From positions 478,156,400 to 478,220,399 of the forward strand of contig CM077115.1 in the NCBI GenBank assembly GCA_039619475.1: a DNA stretch of 64,000 nucleotides. The letters run 5' to 3'. The stretch comes from Icerya purchasi. Taxonomy: Eukaryota; Arthropoda; Insecta; Hemiptera; Monophlebidae. Below, in pieces: positions 23,420 to 35,118 of this stretch. How positions within the stretch are numbered: the stretch's first letter is position 1; the number at the start of each line of letters is the position of its first letter. The notes beneath the pieces were generated by a model. It worked only from the letters and a program-made list of their open reading frames with translations, was not told the DNA's origin and did no database searches. A program made the translations under genes and the position numbers.

Positions 23420-24040
23420 GCCGTTTTTCGGTTGTTACAAACATCATAATATAACCTTTGTCTTATCGTCCGAAGAAAAACGAAGTCGTTTCGTTATTAT
23501 CAATTCTACACGAAACTGGCCTAAGATAGATAAGTAGCCAGAAATTGTTTTGTTTTACAATTCGGCAAAAGGGAGTATCGCTGATACATCTGACCAGTTG
23601 TGCAAAACTTACACAACATAGCACGTGTTAATCGTTATACTACGCGATTCTTTTATAGAATGCTCGACGACCAAGGAGAAATTGATTTGTTTATTTGATG
23701 ATATTTACAAGAGAGCAATCCTAAAAGGCGTGAACGAAAATTTTTTGAAAAATTTAGTTTTCAGGTAGATGAAACCGTGTTTGAAAAAAAAACAACAATT
23801 AAATATAGTTAATTTAAGATAGTCAATAAGGTACTTAATTAAAGCAATTTTCAGCAAAGAAGTAAAAGAAAAACTTTTTATTAAAGCGAAGACTGCGATA
23901 AAGAAAGATATTATTCGATGTGACCTTATACAGAGAGGAAACAAAAAAACATGGTACTGCTGTGCACTATGTGGCGTGGCCGTGGGCGAACAACATCGCA
24001 CACATTTTTGCCAACAGTGCACGACTAAAAATTTTTGAAC
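23420..24040 (+). pseudogene. piggyBac-type transposase relic, C-terminal half
   Basis: Translating the + strand across frameshifts gives YRPKKNEVVSLLSILHETG (about 23465-23520), then KPEI-LFYNSAKGSIADTSDQLC and an AKTYTT-like segment (to about 23615). These match the conserved YxPKKNKxVxLLSTxH and KPxxIxxYNxTKGGVDxxDQxC blocks of piggyBac/PGBD transposases. The end, near 23905-24025, is a cysteine-rich WYCCALCGVAVGEQHRTHFC segment, as in the family's C-terminal zinc-binding domain. Stops and shifts are frequent. The first two catalytic aspartates lie in a part I could not recover. Confidence 0.7.
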
Positions 24041-24699
24041 ATAAATTTAAATACTCATTTTTATTCAAATATGTTATAACGACTTTTTTATGATTTTATA
24101 TAAATTTTATAATAATTGAAGTGAAAATGGGGTTGAAAAAGTATTGTTTTTTAAAAAATTTTTTACCCGAAAAAAACAAAAAACGAATAAACATTTTTAA
24201 TGATCAAAATAATTTTCGTTTTTGGAAAAGGCCACATCTGCCGTGTTGTTTTCTTGCTACATTTGCCGTGTTGTTTTCTTAAAAGCACGCAGTATATTCG
24301 GCTGTAGAACCCGGTAAGAATTTTATTTTTACATTAAAATTCGATTAAGGCATGAATTATGTAGTAAAAATCGGTTTTTCAGCGATTTTCTTTTTTATTT
24401 ATTGTTATAAAAAGTGTAATTTATTATAAATAATTAAAAAACCAACTGGATTATAAAATAGGATCGTATTCCGGAATATTTCAGATTTTTTTAACCTTTT
24501 TTTCTTGGAGAAAATATTTTTAGGATCGACAGTAGCGGACGGTGCACCAAAATTTCATTGTACAGATGGAAACACGACAATGTACAATTTTTTTTTTTTC
24601 TAATTTCTACCGCAGGCGGGAAATTGGAAATGACAACAGTTTAACCAAAAATATGTTCTGTTTTTTTTGTTTTTTTTTTTGTAATAAAATTGGCTGTCA
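24041..24699. other. No gene; short tandem duplication at about 24233-24281
   Basis: A unit of roughly 24 bases containing tgccgtgttgttttctt is present twice in a row. Otherwise AT-rich with homopolymer runs. Confidence 0.45.
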
Positions 24700-25020
24700 C
24701 TATTTAGCGACGACTTTGACGAAATTCGTTACTCGTTACCACCATTCTACTCCATACTATCAGCGGAACTATTCCCGATCAAACAAGCGGTACATCAAGC
24801 CTTCGATTTGCCGGACAAGTCATTTATCCTTACGGACTCATACAGTGTACTCTAATGCCTACAGAACTCATACGACCATTCCCAGCATCCTCCAGCTAAA
24901 GAAGTCATCTCGCGCCTAACCACAATCTCAATCGGACACATAAAACTGGCATGTACAAAGGCATTGCCGGAAATGAAACCGCTGATGGAATTGCAAAAGA
25001 AGTGGCCTTCTTTCTTTCAA
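24700..25020 (+). mobile_element. LINE F: RNase H domain fragment
   Basis: The + strand translates to SAELFPIKQAVHQAF and then KSFILTDSYSVL, the middle of a LINE RNase H domain. After a frameshift comes MYKGIAGNETADGIAKEVA, the GIxGNExAD motif. The flanks are truncated, with no poly(A) found. The wording differs from LINEs A, C and D, so this is probably another I-group family. Confidence 0.7.
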
Positions 25021-26134
25021 CGCTGATTTCAGAGCCGTGGTGGGTGGTTGTTGATTACGGCAGGAGTATTTCGTGTGTGTTAGAATGTGTTCTTGAAATC
25101 TGAATTGGTAATATGGCCAGCGAATTTTTGAATACTTATTTTATTAAACATTTTTCATTATGTTGCCTATATTTTAGTAATAACGTTATTTTGGACTTTC
25201 TTATAATTATCCAAAAATTCGTCGAAGTATCACATTGTTTTAGCGTCTATATAATTATATTCGTTTTTAGTGGGCGCAGATTTTTTAGAAATTTATTAAA
25301 AAAATTATTAGATTTTTTTTTGAATTTATAAACATGTTATATCTAGATTTGTATTAAGTATGTAATTATTGTTACTTATTACATTTCCAATATTTATATT
25401 TATAACAATTTCGCCACACCTGTAACAACCCACGTTACCGGTGCTGGTGAACATTTCACGAAAGATTATGTCTTCCGATTAATTTGTTTTCTCAGTGTAA
25501 AGATGTTTTTCGGTCATTTGAACGGCATGAAGCATGTTGTCGAAGAATCAGCTAAAATATATTCAGGTGCACGATTGAGCAATAAAAATAACAAATGTGA
25601 AATTAGCAAAAATTCACCCCACTTTTCTTTATTTGCAAAGGTTGATAAAATTAGAAACAAAACGTTTTTGTTAAAGAAATGAAAATATCTTCCCGCATAA
25701 AAAAAAAAAAAAATAACAATCGCAAAAGAAAAAAAAAAGCTAAAATACGTTCCAGTTACGTTGCGTGATCTAAAAATTGCAATTTCAATTTTTTTCAGTA
25801 CATTTCCATTTTCCGAAAGCGTGCAATAATTTTTAACCGCAAAAAATAGTTGTCAGTATAGGAACGAAACAACAGACTCCTTACGGAAGCGCTAAAAATG
25901 ATTCCTTCACAGTCCGAAACTTTGCTTACGGATCACAACTACTCGTTATGTACCTTTAACTACAACAACCTCACATACAATATATATGTTGACATCAATT
26001 CCTTCTCCTTTAAAATAATAATAATAAAATTAACGATCACCATCTAATTAATTAAAAAAAAAAAAAATACAACGCCACTGAAATATAAACAGACGGAATG
26101 AAGACTAATAAATCCGCATCAACAGGCTGTGCCG

Positions 26135-26135
<1 letters not shown>
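25021..26135. other. No feature recognised
   Basis: AT-rich with A-runs near 25700 and 26055. A 72-codon hydrophobic frame at 25113-25331 has no supporting motif. Confidence 0.35.
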
Positions 26136-26187
<52 letters not shown>

Positions 26188-26720
26188 TATTATCATAATC
26201 ATCATTATTTATGGGCATATCAACACAGGACATTCAGCCAACACAACAGATTAGAATAGAAAGACATATGGAGCGATAATTTATAGAATGAAACGATTAG
26301 AGACAGAAGAAATGAAGGCGGCTAACAAAGGAACAACAGAAGGAGATGGAAAAGCGAGAATTTAGAGGGCACTGTAAGGAGTAGGGAGGCCAAGGTTAAG
26401 CAAATTGGAATAAAAGATCGCGCGTTTTGAGGAAATGAAGGATAAATTCGAATAGTACTTGCGTCACAGGTGACATTAAAGGTAGGTGGATATTAAAACG
26501 AAGGCGAACTATGGAAGAAGTGACAGAACGGCTGATACTGGGGAAAATTGTTAAACCAGGGAGAAGAGGATGGAAAAGGCTATAAGGCTCGGTAAATGGA
26601 GTCGTCAGGGTTCAAGAAAAAAGACGGATAGAGATCAGTCCAAAAGTCACGGTGAGAACAAAGAGAGAGTAAAGACTTTGGGAAGGAAATCTGCCTATGA
26701 AACGACCATGTGCCATTTAT
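26136..26720 (-). mobile_element. LINE C copy with a (TAA)n tail
   Basis: On the minus strand, degenerate RNase H/C-terminal sequence closely resembling the 6430-7000 copy leads to gtcctgtgttgatatgccca. A TAA-rich tail follows: bases 26136-26209 on the + strand are mainly (TTA)n. Other LINE C copies end in poly(A). TAA tails are known from the I-factor group. The coding frames are broken, and the 5' end is lost near 26720. Confidence 0.7.
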
Positions 26721-26779
26721 TGTCCATACTTCGATACTATTGTTAAAAGCAGTCCTAGATAAAAGATCTTAAATGCTCA

Positions 26780-27330
26780 TCGCGGTAACGATCACTTTTG
26801 TAAACGCCCTCAAAATAGCTCCAGAACTTCCCGATCGTAACATCATTAATGGCGACTATTTAAGCGCACTGCAATCAATTGAGCAGTACAAACTTGATAT
26901 TAAAGTCAATTCGTACATCTAACAAATTGAAAAGTTAATACTAAATTTCAACCAGTCGAGTACAAATTTGGCTAATCTGGATCCCTGTACACCAGGGTAC
27001 CGAGAACAACGAGATTGCTGATTCACTCGCCAATTCAGGATTCAGCTTTTAAACTTCTTTTCACGGACCTCAAGTATTATAACAAAAAAAAAAAAAAGCC
27101 CTACCTTAACATCATAAGTTCTATAAACGCGAAATAGTCTAAACGCCTCCTTGGCTCGAGTCGGCCTTATCATCACAAGTACTGCTTGCAAGTGCGGTGC
27201 CTTCATACGAGACCTGAATGATGTTTTCTGGCACTGTTATAACGCCCAACATTATTAACTGCTTTGAAGCGTTACAAGATTTACCCGCCAATCAATATTG
27301 TCCCGATTCTTACTGATTTTCAAATCAATG
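26780..27330 (+). mobile_element. LINE E: RNase H and C-terminal domain, degenerate
   Basis: The + strand gives SIEQYKLDIKVN, then IWIPVHQGTENNEIADSLAN (about 26970-27040), the RNase H motif with an intact NE-x-AD. Near 27150-27240 a C-terminal segment reads RLGRVGLITSTACKCGAF and DLNDVFWHC, the usual LINE knuckle. There are frameshifts and no clear poly(A). It is a distinct family from A and C. Confidence 0.7.
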
Positions 27331-27420
27331 TTTGATAAGCGTTATTTCAGTTTTTACTAGAACTTAAAAATTTAAACTATATGTTAAATAAAAGTTGGTT
27401 ATATTCGTTTATACAGTGTT

Positions 27421-27660
27421 TAAAGTAAAGTAAGTCCCATGGATATCCTTGATAAGGTATAACGGATATTGTGAAGTTAAGCTTTCGATAATGGTGGATC
27501 TGATGAGAATACCAGTTTCTTTCTCTCGACCGCCTTTACTTTCCCAGATTTCTCTCTGCTACCCAATTATTTCAGGCTGGGTAAACTCGGGAGCGACTTG
27601 GTGTTCCGGGAAGAGACGAATGTCGATAACCTATGATACCTCTAATTTAGTAGCCAACAT
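27421..27660 (-). mobile_element. SINE (copy 2), reverse orientation
   Basis: Its reverse complement aligns with the SINE at 21844-22104. Both share the tttacccagc and tgaaataattgggta words, the tattctcatcagatcca stretch and the ccatgggacttacttta 3' end. The pol III boxes have decayed in this copy. Confidence 0.8.
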
Positions 27661-29819
27661 GTGTATTAATTGTTTGGTTGCATAATAATCTCATATCGGA
27701 GTCTATAATGGCATTTAATAAATACATAAACGAAATAAAGATAATAAGTTTGCAATAATAAAACTTCAGTTATATACAAAATAAAAAAAAAACAAACAAA
27801 GCGACCGTTCTAAATTATAAATAAAAATGCAAAAATTTCTCTTTTTTTCTTTTTAGTAATCATTATCAGTTTTTGTTATTTTCGCTGAAGTAAAACGGAG
27901 CCTTGACTAGCGATAATCAGTTCACTGCGAGAAGTTTGAAGGATAACCAGCGAATCGGGAAAACGGTGTATAAGCAAGAATATAGCGTTTTTGAGGAGTG
28001 AAGTTTTCTATGGGTAAGCGAATAATTGAGGGGAACTTTGGCCAAACGTAGAAGGTGTGTAACCGCACCCGGGGTTGTGGCATGAGAGGCTTAGTGGAAA
28101 GAAAAGTTTTTGTGCTCTTATTTTTATTTTTCATTTAATGTTTATAGTAGCAGGCTTTAATACAGAGAGACGTCTCTATGGAAATGTTTGACTCATCGAA
28201 CGTACGAGCTTAACCGGTTCTATTTTCGATGGAAATGGTAGGCAGTAGCGCGGGAAAGAAGTGGAAAACGAGCGAGGCGCTATTATTCGTAGATCGTAAA
28301 CGGATAAGGCGGGCGGTCTGGTTTTTTGGGGGATTTTTCGAAATCGCATTGCTGGAAATCGTTTTATGTTTTTAGTCGGCAATAGCGGATTAACGCTATT
28401 TCTATAAACGACTGCGTCGGCATTCAGAAGGAGCTTTTACTGGCGATATCGTTTTATTAATAATCATCGTTGGCGACGCCGGTTTTTGTTTACCTGTGTA
28501 ATAAAAGTAGAACGGTCGCCGAATCGAAAAAAGGTTTTGTTAAATTCTCCGTAACATTCGGTCCAAGTTTTTTTCCCGCCCTGTTATTCCTCTTGAAAAT
28601 GTAAATTTCCGATTATACGAGCAATTTCGGATTATTTTCCGAATGCCTTACGAGCGCGGGTCGCCAGAATAACGTGCTAAGCGTCGCTGTTGGATGCAGC
28701 ATGTTTTTTTTTTGTTTTTTCGGGTTTTTTGCTTTTTCGGGTTTTTTACTTTTTCGCCGCTGTCGTAGTTTGTCTCATGAAATATTCACGAAGCACGATG
28801 TAAACGAGATGACTCTGCGCCGGGGCCGAACGGAACGGGCGGTACGGAAGGGAATAAATTGAAGAGTAAAATGAAAATTGAGTTGAGAAAATGTGATTTC
28901 AATAAAAAAACACCCTCACAGACGCACGCGGACAGCATGCTCACGTCGCCGAGTATGTGGAGTTATTTAAGGGGGAAAAAACCTCACAAAAAAAAAAAAA
29001 AGAAACCAAAAAAGAACAGAACCTGAAACTGAAACTGAAGTGAAAAACAAAAAAAGAAGGAAAAAAGGCTCAAAAAGAACGTATCATTCGAGAATAATAA
29101 TAATCGCCCGAATATTGTGTATCAATATCGACGAGTTCGGTTTGTCGGCGTGGTGGTGATGCGACGTTCGCGCCTCTATTCATTCGTTGTGTTCGCTCGT
29201 TTTTTTCACCCCCCCCCCGATTCGAACGAAAATTCGTCTTTGTCGCAGACTGCACGGGTTAGCCGGGCGCCTTATTGCATAACTCTACAGGTGTGCCGTT
29301 TGCTAAGCGCCTGATAAAGATTTAATATTTACGTAGCACTTAGCGGAAAGATTTAAAAATCGTACTCACGTCTATCCACCCCTTCACCGTCCCGTATCAG
29401 TCGGCAAACCGTTTGACGGACGGGTCGTTGGTTGCGGAAATAAAACAATATCCCGCCACATTCTGTTCAGCGTCAGTTCGTTTGTGTTTGTCGGTTTGTG
29501 GCTGGGCCCGAAACGTCAGAAGGAGCTAATGCACGGCACGGCGCTTCTTGATTGATAGCCTAGACTCTCTGTTGAATATTTCGAAATTACTTTTAACTCT
29601 TCTTCTCGCTATTCGCGCGTGGCGACGTTCCTCTGTCGCTAAGTGTTTATTTCGCGAATCAGGCACGTGCTGCTCTTCACCGATATTCGGTATCGCCAAC
29701 TCATTGCGGAGCTGCTCATTTATATCGGCCGTTGCACTTGCAGACTAAAGTATAGCCGGAGAAGACTGCATCGATTAAAGTTCCAACTCTAGTGATTTTT
29801 CGTTTCTTTTTCCTTCGTT
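27661..29819. other. No gene recognised; locally higher GC
   Basis: Parts of 28200-29750 are richer in CG dinucleotides than the surroundings. No open frame has a recognisable domain and no splice-bounded exon was convincing. It might be regulatory or 5' flanking DNA, but I cannot support that from the sequence. Confidence 0.35.
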
Positions 29820-32280
29820 ATACTTTATTTGGTCGTGGCCGAAAAACGCATTTTGCGCGGGAACACGTAGAAATAGAATAAACGTTGTAACGAAACGCGA
29901 AACCTATGTGTCTCTTTAGTTGAAACACTTCGTTAAAAGGAAACGGTTCTGAAAGCGGCGAGTAATTGTGTATAACCGAGACGAATGTTGCTAGAGAACC
30001 GATAGAGAGTTTCATAAAACTAAGGCTGGGGCGGATACCAAGTTTCAGTAGAAAAGGGTAGAGGGACGATCGTTCAGCAGTAGAGGTCCAACATTTAAAC
30101 AAAATATGATCAGCATCGTAAACAAAATGTATGGAAGAGTAGAGTGAAAAGGACAAAATGGAATGAAAGCCGCGAAAATTATGCAAGGAGGAGACTATGA
30201 TTAAAAATAGCCGAGATAGTTGAGCGTTTAAGTAAGGGTAAGCATTTAGAAAAGTACGGGGAGGAGGAAGAGATGGTTGAATAAGGAGATTAAGTATAGT
30301 CGGAATACGAATAGTAATAGAATTTGAGCCATAATCTGAAATGGATCATTTAAGGAAAAAAGAGCGATATTCCGAACATCTGGCAAAACAGGCTAACGTT
30401 TATTACGTTCAATGATGGCCAGGAATATACGGAAGATCGATCTTGATGGAGTGAACACGGATGAGAAGGAAGGTTAGATGTGATGATAGCCTGTAAAGCA
30501 CTTTTAGGATTTGCGATTATGAGCACTTTATGGAAAAAACAAGCGATGAGGGAGTAAAAAGAACAGCATGCAGAATAGCAATAGAATCCGCATAGAAAAA
30601 GGAGGAAAGTTTAAAAGACCCACAATTGAAGGAAGGACAAAAAAGGAAGAACCAACTCATTTGTAGCCGTTCGGAAGTGTCAGTAATGTGAAGGAAAGCG
30701 AGAGCTTAAAGAAATTTAATTGAACAATAAAGAGACATTTAACAGAACGAAAGTAGCGGCAAAAATTAGAAGAAAAATATGGAAGCTTATCGTGACTATA
30801 AGTGTATACTTGGTGAAAATTGATGGAGTCGAACAGAAATAAGGAATAATATTAGCGTTTTGTTGGTAGTAGGTCGCCATTTAGTAGGAAGAAGCAAGTG
30901 AAGAAATAGGCAACGCGTTTAATCAGAAAACGATATAACCTAAATAGGATATCCTATGAATGAAGAGAGAAGGAGTGTACGGGATTGAGCGAGGATAAGC
31001 CAGAACGGGAGTAAAACTGAGCGCACCATAGACAAAGGCAAGTATTTTGAGCTAACTTTGAAAGAAGAGACCTGGAGAAATTTCCGTAAATAAAGGAACA
31101 ATATAATCTATAAAATAGGGCAGATAAAGGATTAATAGGACGTGAATAAAATAATAATACAAGGATTGCAATAGAGCTCTTTTAACGGATTGAGATTTTT
31201 GAGAGAGGACAGACTGTGATTAAGGTGACTGTCAGAGGAAAGAGACGACAGCTGTCAAGAAAGATAATTAAATGTTTACAAGGGGAATTGAACACCGTTT
31301 AGGGAAAGACTAAACAAAGAAAGATGAAAAGAACGAGAATAGTTAAAGAAAGCAGTTGGGGATTTAGGGGAAGAAAGAAAGATATGAATATACTAGGAAG
31401 AGCATTTTCTTGAAGATTAAATAACACGATATTACGTTCGGGGAGTAGATGAGCACATTTTCGGCATAGAAAGACGAAGTAGAGTTAAGAGAAAGAGGAG
31501 CGATTTCGAGAAAGTAGATATATTAAGGAGCGAAGGTTTTAAAATAACCCTCGAAAGATTAACTTTGAAACAGTGAGTGAGAAGAGGAGAGGAAGGAATT
31601 ACAGTTAGAATTAATAAGAAAAGCAAAGTGGACAGGGATTTTTTAATTAAGAGCACTATGTCAAACAGTGTGGGAAGGTGAACGTTACCGATAGTAATTA
31701 ATATGTCAGCGCAAGCAACAATTAAGAACTTCCTATATATGAATGGCATATAATTGTTTGATAGAAACCTAATGATACAATTTCGTAGACCACACATTCA
31801 GGACGTAAGTCGAACATATTGTTAGGTGATTGCTTTGCTCGAGAATGTTGAAACTTTCAAAAAAAGTTTCTTAACACACGAAGCAAGAGAAATGGAAAAA
31901 TAAGATTTTTTGAAAATAAAAGTATCCGAGAAGTACAACAGGAGCCAAGAAAGGAATTGAAAATATTTGAAAGTATTTGGAGAGAAAAAATTGAAAGATT
32001 TTTAAGAACGGAAAAAAATGATTACATCTAGGCTTGCAGTAAATAAAGGAATTAATGAAAGATGAGACGGGTGCTCTAATAAAGTAAAAAGTAATTAAAG
32101 AGAAATGCGATGAACTAGGTGAAGACGGAGGAAGAACAGGATTCCATTGAATCAATTAACGGAATTAGTTTTTTCGGAGGAAAATTGTGATTGGGAGGAC
32201 GTTGGGAAATAGAGGATTTAAAAGACTTAGTCATTTTCCATACATGAGAGATAGAAGTAGATCGAGAAAAATGTTTTAGT
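29820..32280 (-). mobile_element. LINE C copy, partial RT to 3' end, catalytically dead
   Basis: From 5' to 3' on the minus strand, worn RT fragments lie at 32155-31871 and 31797-31432. The YxDD catalytic box has become FYAENVLIYS (about 31444-31473). An RNase H relic near 30420-30360 reads YIPGHH followed by stops. The C-terminal domain (30186-29818) has YDADHILFKCWTSTAERSSL and matches LINE C. The 3' terminus is a ggccacgaccaaataaag-like end near 29822. Many stops and shifts are present. At about 2.4 kb it is among the longest copies here but lacks the endonuclease. Confidence 0.75.
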
Positions 32281-32579
32281 TCGTTAAAATTCATGTAACA
32301 CGATTTATGTAGTAGTTATTAGGGAGAATTATGTACTAATTTTGTTTTGTAATTTTTTATTAATAACGTATTTCTAAATATTCAACCAATAAAATATTCA
32401 TAAATACTTACACCATTGGTTAATTTCTTTTAGTCAAGGAACTTATGAGTAAACGTTTATTACTGTTTTAGTACGAGTAACTTTTGAATAATTCTGCTTA
32501 TTAAAAAACTATTTGAAAGTTAAATGTTTTTGTATTGCTATCGATACTCTGTTTACCATTATTATCATCGGTAGTTTAC

Positions 32580-33425
32580 TTTTTTATTTTTTTAAAGTGT
32601 GTATGAGGGTTTCCATGTACCGTGTTTAACTACCGAGGTTACAGTACATGGGGCCTACACTTAAGGGGATTAAACGCGATAGTACAAATCCTGCATGAAA
32701 GCTAATACAGCTGCGACCGCGGACGAAGCATTTGACAGTATCTTAGAACTAGAGGAAGTGGTAAAGTGAATGGATCGTGGTACTGCAAACGAGAGGGATA
32801 TTCGAGAAGTAGGCAATAGGTGGATGGGGCGCTCGATTGACTACAAAAGGGACAGAAATTTGGGGGTACCTGGCTCGTGAATATGTAGTTGTGCGAGAGG
32901 GTTGTATGTCCTATTTCAGGACAGAAAAATCTCTTCGGGAAACTCCGTCTGTGGGCCACCAAGGGTCCGTGGTTGTTTTTATGCTTCGGAGAAACGTACT
33001 TGAAGATCTCCATTCCTGTTGCCATTCTTCTTCAGTTTGATGCATAAACAAATGAGCCAATGTAGGGAGAAGAGGGGGATTGTATGGCATTGGAGAGAAC
33101 AATGTCGCCTGAGCTGCTCGATTGACACGCTTATTGCCTGGAATCCCAACATGAGCCGGCATCCATAGGAAAGACATTTCAGAGTTTAACTGTGATAACC
33201 TGTATAATAGGTAATGGACCTTCCTTATCAAAGGGTTTGTTGGATTTAATCTCTGAGACGAGTTGAAGGGAGTTTGAGTAGGGCCTTTTGGGACTGGGGG
33301 TTGCTGTCGGTGTAGTGTTGGATGCAAAAAGACATCGCGTATATTTCAGCGTCCAGTGCTGTACAGCAATCGTGCAGTCTGGCTGATTCTGCTGCCCACT
33401 TGATTGTGCGTAGTGTGTATAAATT
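32580..33425 (-). mobile_element. LINE A copy 2: RNase H to 3' end
   Basis: On the minus strand the order is ALDAEIYAM (about 33360), then NPLIRKVHYLLYRL, then SFLWMPAHVGIPGNKRVNRA (RNase H). The C-terminal HTTLSHNYIF region and CPFCSQSSAPS knuckle follow in a shifted frame. The 3' hairpin (32613-32651) and a T-rich tract at 32580-32597 (poly(A) on this strand) mark the end. The GNE motif has changed to GNK, and there is at least one frameshift near 32910. The 5' end is truncated within RNase H. Confidence 0.85.
32613..32651 (-). other. Conserved 3' hairpin of LINE A (copy 2)
   Basis: Arms ccatgtac and gtacatgg pair perfectly. On the element strand the loop contains ggtagttaaa, aligned with the gtagtta loops of the other two copies. 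Confidence 0.7.
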
Positions 33426-34924
33426 TTATTTTATCGATAAAAAAATTGATATCTTATTAAAATGTTTATATTTTACTCGTATGATCATAGAACTAATTTC
33501 AAAAATTGGTGAAAATTTTTATAATCTATTATTCAATATTTAAACGTATTACAGTTACGCGACAAAAACAATGTAACGATTGTTTTTTAAAATACTAAAT
33601 AATAGAGGATTAAATCTAATCTTTAATTATGTAGTACATGTAATATACATCCTTGTAATAAGCGTTCTTCAATTAATTAATCACTCTAAAAAATAGCTTA
33701 ACAAAATTAATTGATTCATTTTGTATGCGTTTTTTATTTTATATGTATATAGTGTTGAAGTTCGCGTTATTTAAAGCCGTATATCAGCAAAAAAAAATTA
33801 CCGAAAAAGGTGGTCGGTGGTTGACGAAGAATAACAGCTACGTCATCTTCAAAAATTTATTTTCGAGCGTCTAATATCGATGAATATCCGATTCATTGCA
33901 CGCTCAGAAACAAAGAACTTTTAAAAGCAAACATTTTATATTTTACCGTATGAACAACGTTTACATTTATATAATAAAAAATCTTATTTTTTTTATACGA
34001 CTTGGCAACGAAAGTAAAAACTAATTTTTCACAGTAAATGACGTTTCTAGTAAATTGTAATATTACTTTTTCATTGTTAAGCCATCCCGTCTTCAAACCA
34101 TTACGCCTCTCTGGTTGGTGACGGTGAAACAAAATGTACGGACAATTTAACAAAATTTATGAAAGAACCGAAGACAATTACGGCAAATTATGAAAATTTA
34201 TAAATGTAGTAGATTAGCACTTCTAGCAAATACAGAAAATGAAGTATTTACATGAGAGGCGATATTGAAAGATAATATGGGGACAAGTTGAATACTAGGG
34301 GACGGACAGGGTATAGTAATATAAAGAGAGAAAACAAAAGCACGAGAAAGGAGAGTCAGGAAACTATGTTAATGAGCATGAGAGTAGAGCAGCGAAGCTG
34401 GGGGGAAAGTTGTGAAGGTATTGGGGGATGAAGAGCTTCTGAATGGAACGCTAGGAACGACGATTGGAGAACGCAGACATGTAAAATCTGACTGTCAGAA
34501 TCTGGATAGAAATTTTTTTCAGATACGGTGTTACGAGATAAAATCTCTACATTGCAATCGTCCTTTTTGCGTCTATGTTAAAAGAAATCTCTAAAAATAT
34601 TTGGCACGAACACAGAAAGGAGCGAAGAACAATTGTATATACTGCTACGTAAACGGAACGAAATGATGAAGATGTAATTTTCTGGGACAGTTAGGCACAA
34701 TATTATCGGGGCTAGGTTTTGAAGAAACCGAAATAATCATTCCGCCTCTACGACTGATATTAAAGATTGAGGAAAAACACTGATACCGAACATATTTTAT
34801 ATATGTACACGTGTATGATTAAACACTAGGGTGGTGAACGGCGAAAAATAAGGATGTGCGATTTGCTTTAGTTGAAGTACGATCGATGTGCTTTGTAACA
34901 TTTAACATGATTAACATGATCTAG
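33426..34924. other. No gene recognised; purine-rich part at 34190-34830
   Basis: The purine-rich segment could be a decayed antisense LINE, as seen elsewhere in the window, but I found no diagnostic motif. Confidence 0.35.
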
Positions 34925-35106
34925 ACCATCGCGATAGCCTAGTGGTGTGAACTCATGATTATCAAGATAGTAGTCATGAGTTCGATTCCCAGCGACGGCC
35001 AAAAAAGTATATACTGATTTACTAGAAGGTTAGTCTAATGATTAGTTAGTGACCAACTGGTATATTTAAAGCCAGGCCATAAAAAAAAAAAAAAAAAAAA
35101 AAAAGA
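34925..35106 (+). mobile_element. Young tRNA-derived SINE with perfect 12-bp target duplication
   Basis: The head carries an A box (tagcctagtggt, about 34935) and a B box (gagttcgattccc, 34978-34990), and the first 70 bases resemble a tRNA gene. A body of about 90 bases leads to a poly(A) of about 25 (35080-35104). Flanking copies of aacatgatctag at 34913-34924 and 35107-35118 are identical. The body differs from the 21.8-kb SINE, so it is a second family. Confidence 0.9.
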
Positions 35107-35118
35107 AACATGATCTAG

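Noticed and set aside
25420..25570. A readable stretch (VTTHVTGAGEHF...) suspected to be coding
   Set aside because: Short, without splice signals or a family match I can name.
28674..29314. Possible first exon or CpG-rich promoter
   Set aside because: Locally higher CG content only; the frames have no motif, and no start site or donor could be singled out.
34925..34998. Possible functional tRNA gene
   Set aside because: It is followed by a SINE body and poly(A) and is bounded by a target-site duplication, so it is the head of a SINE.
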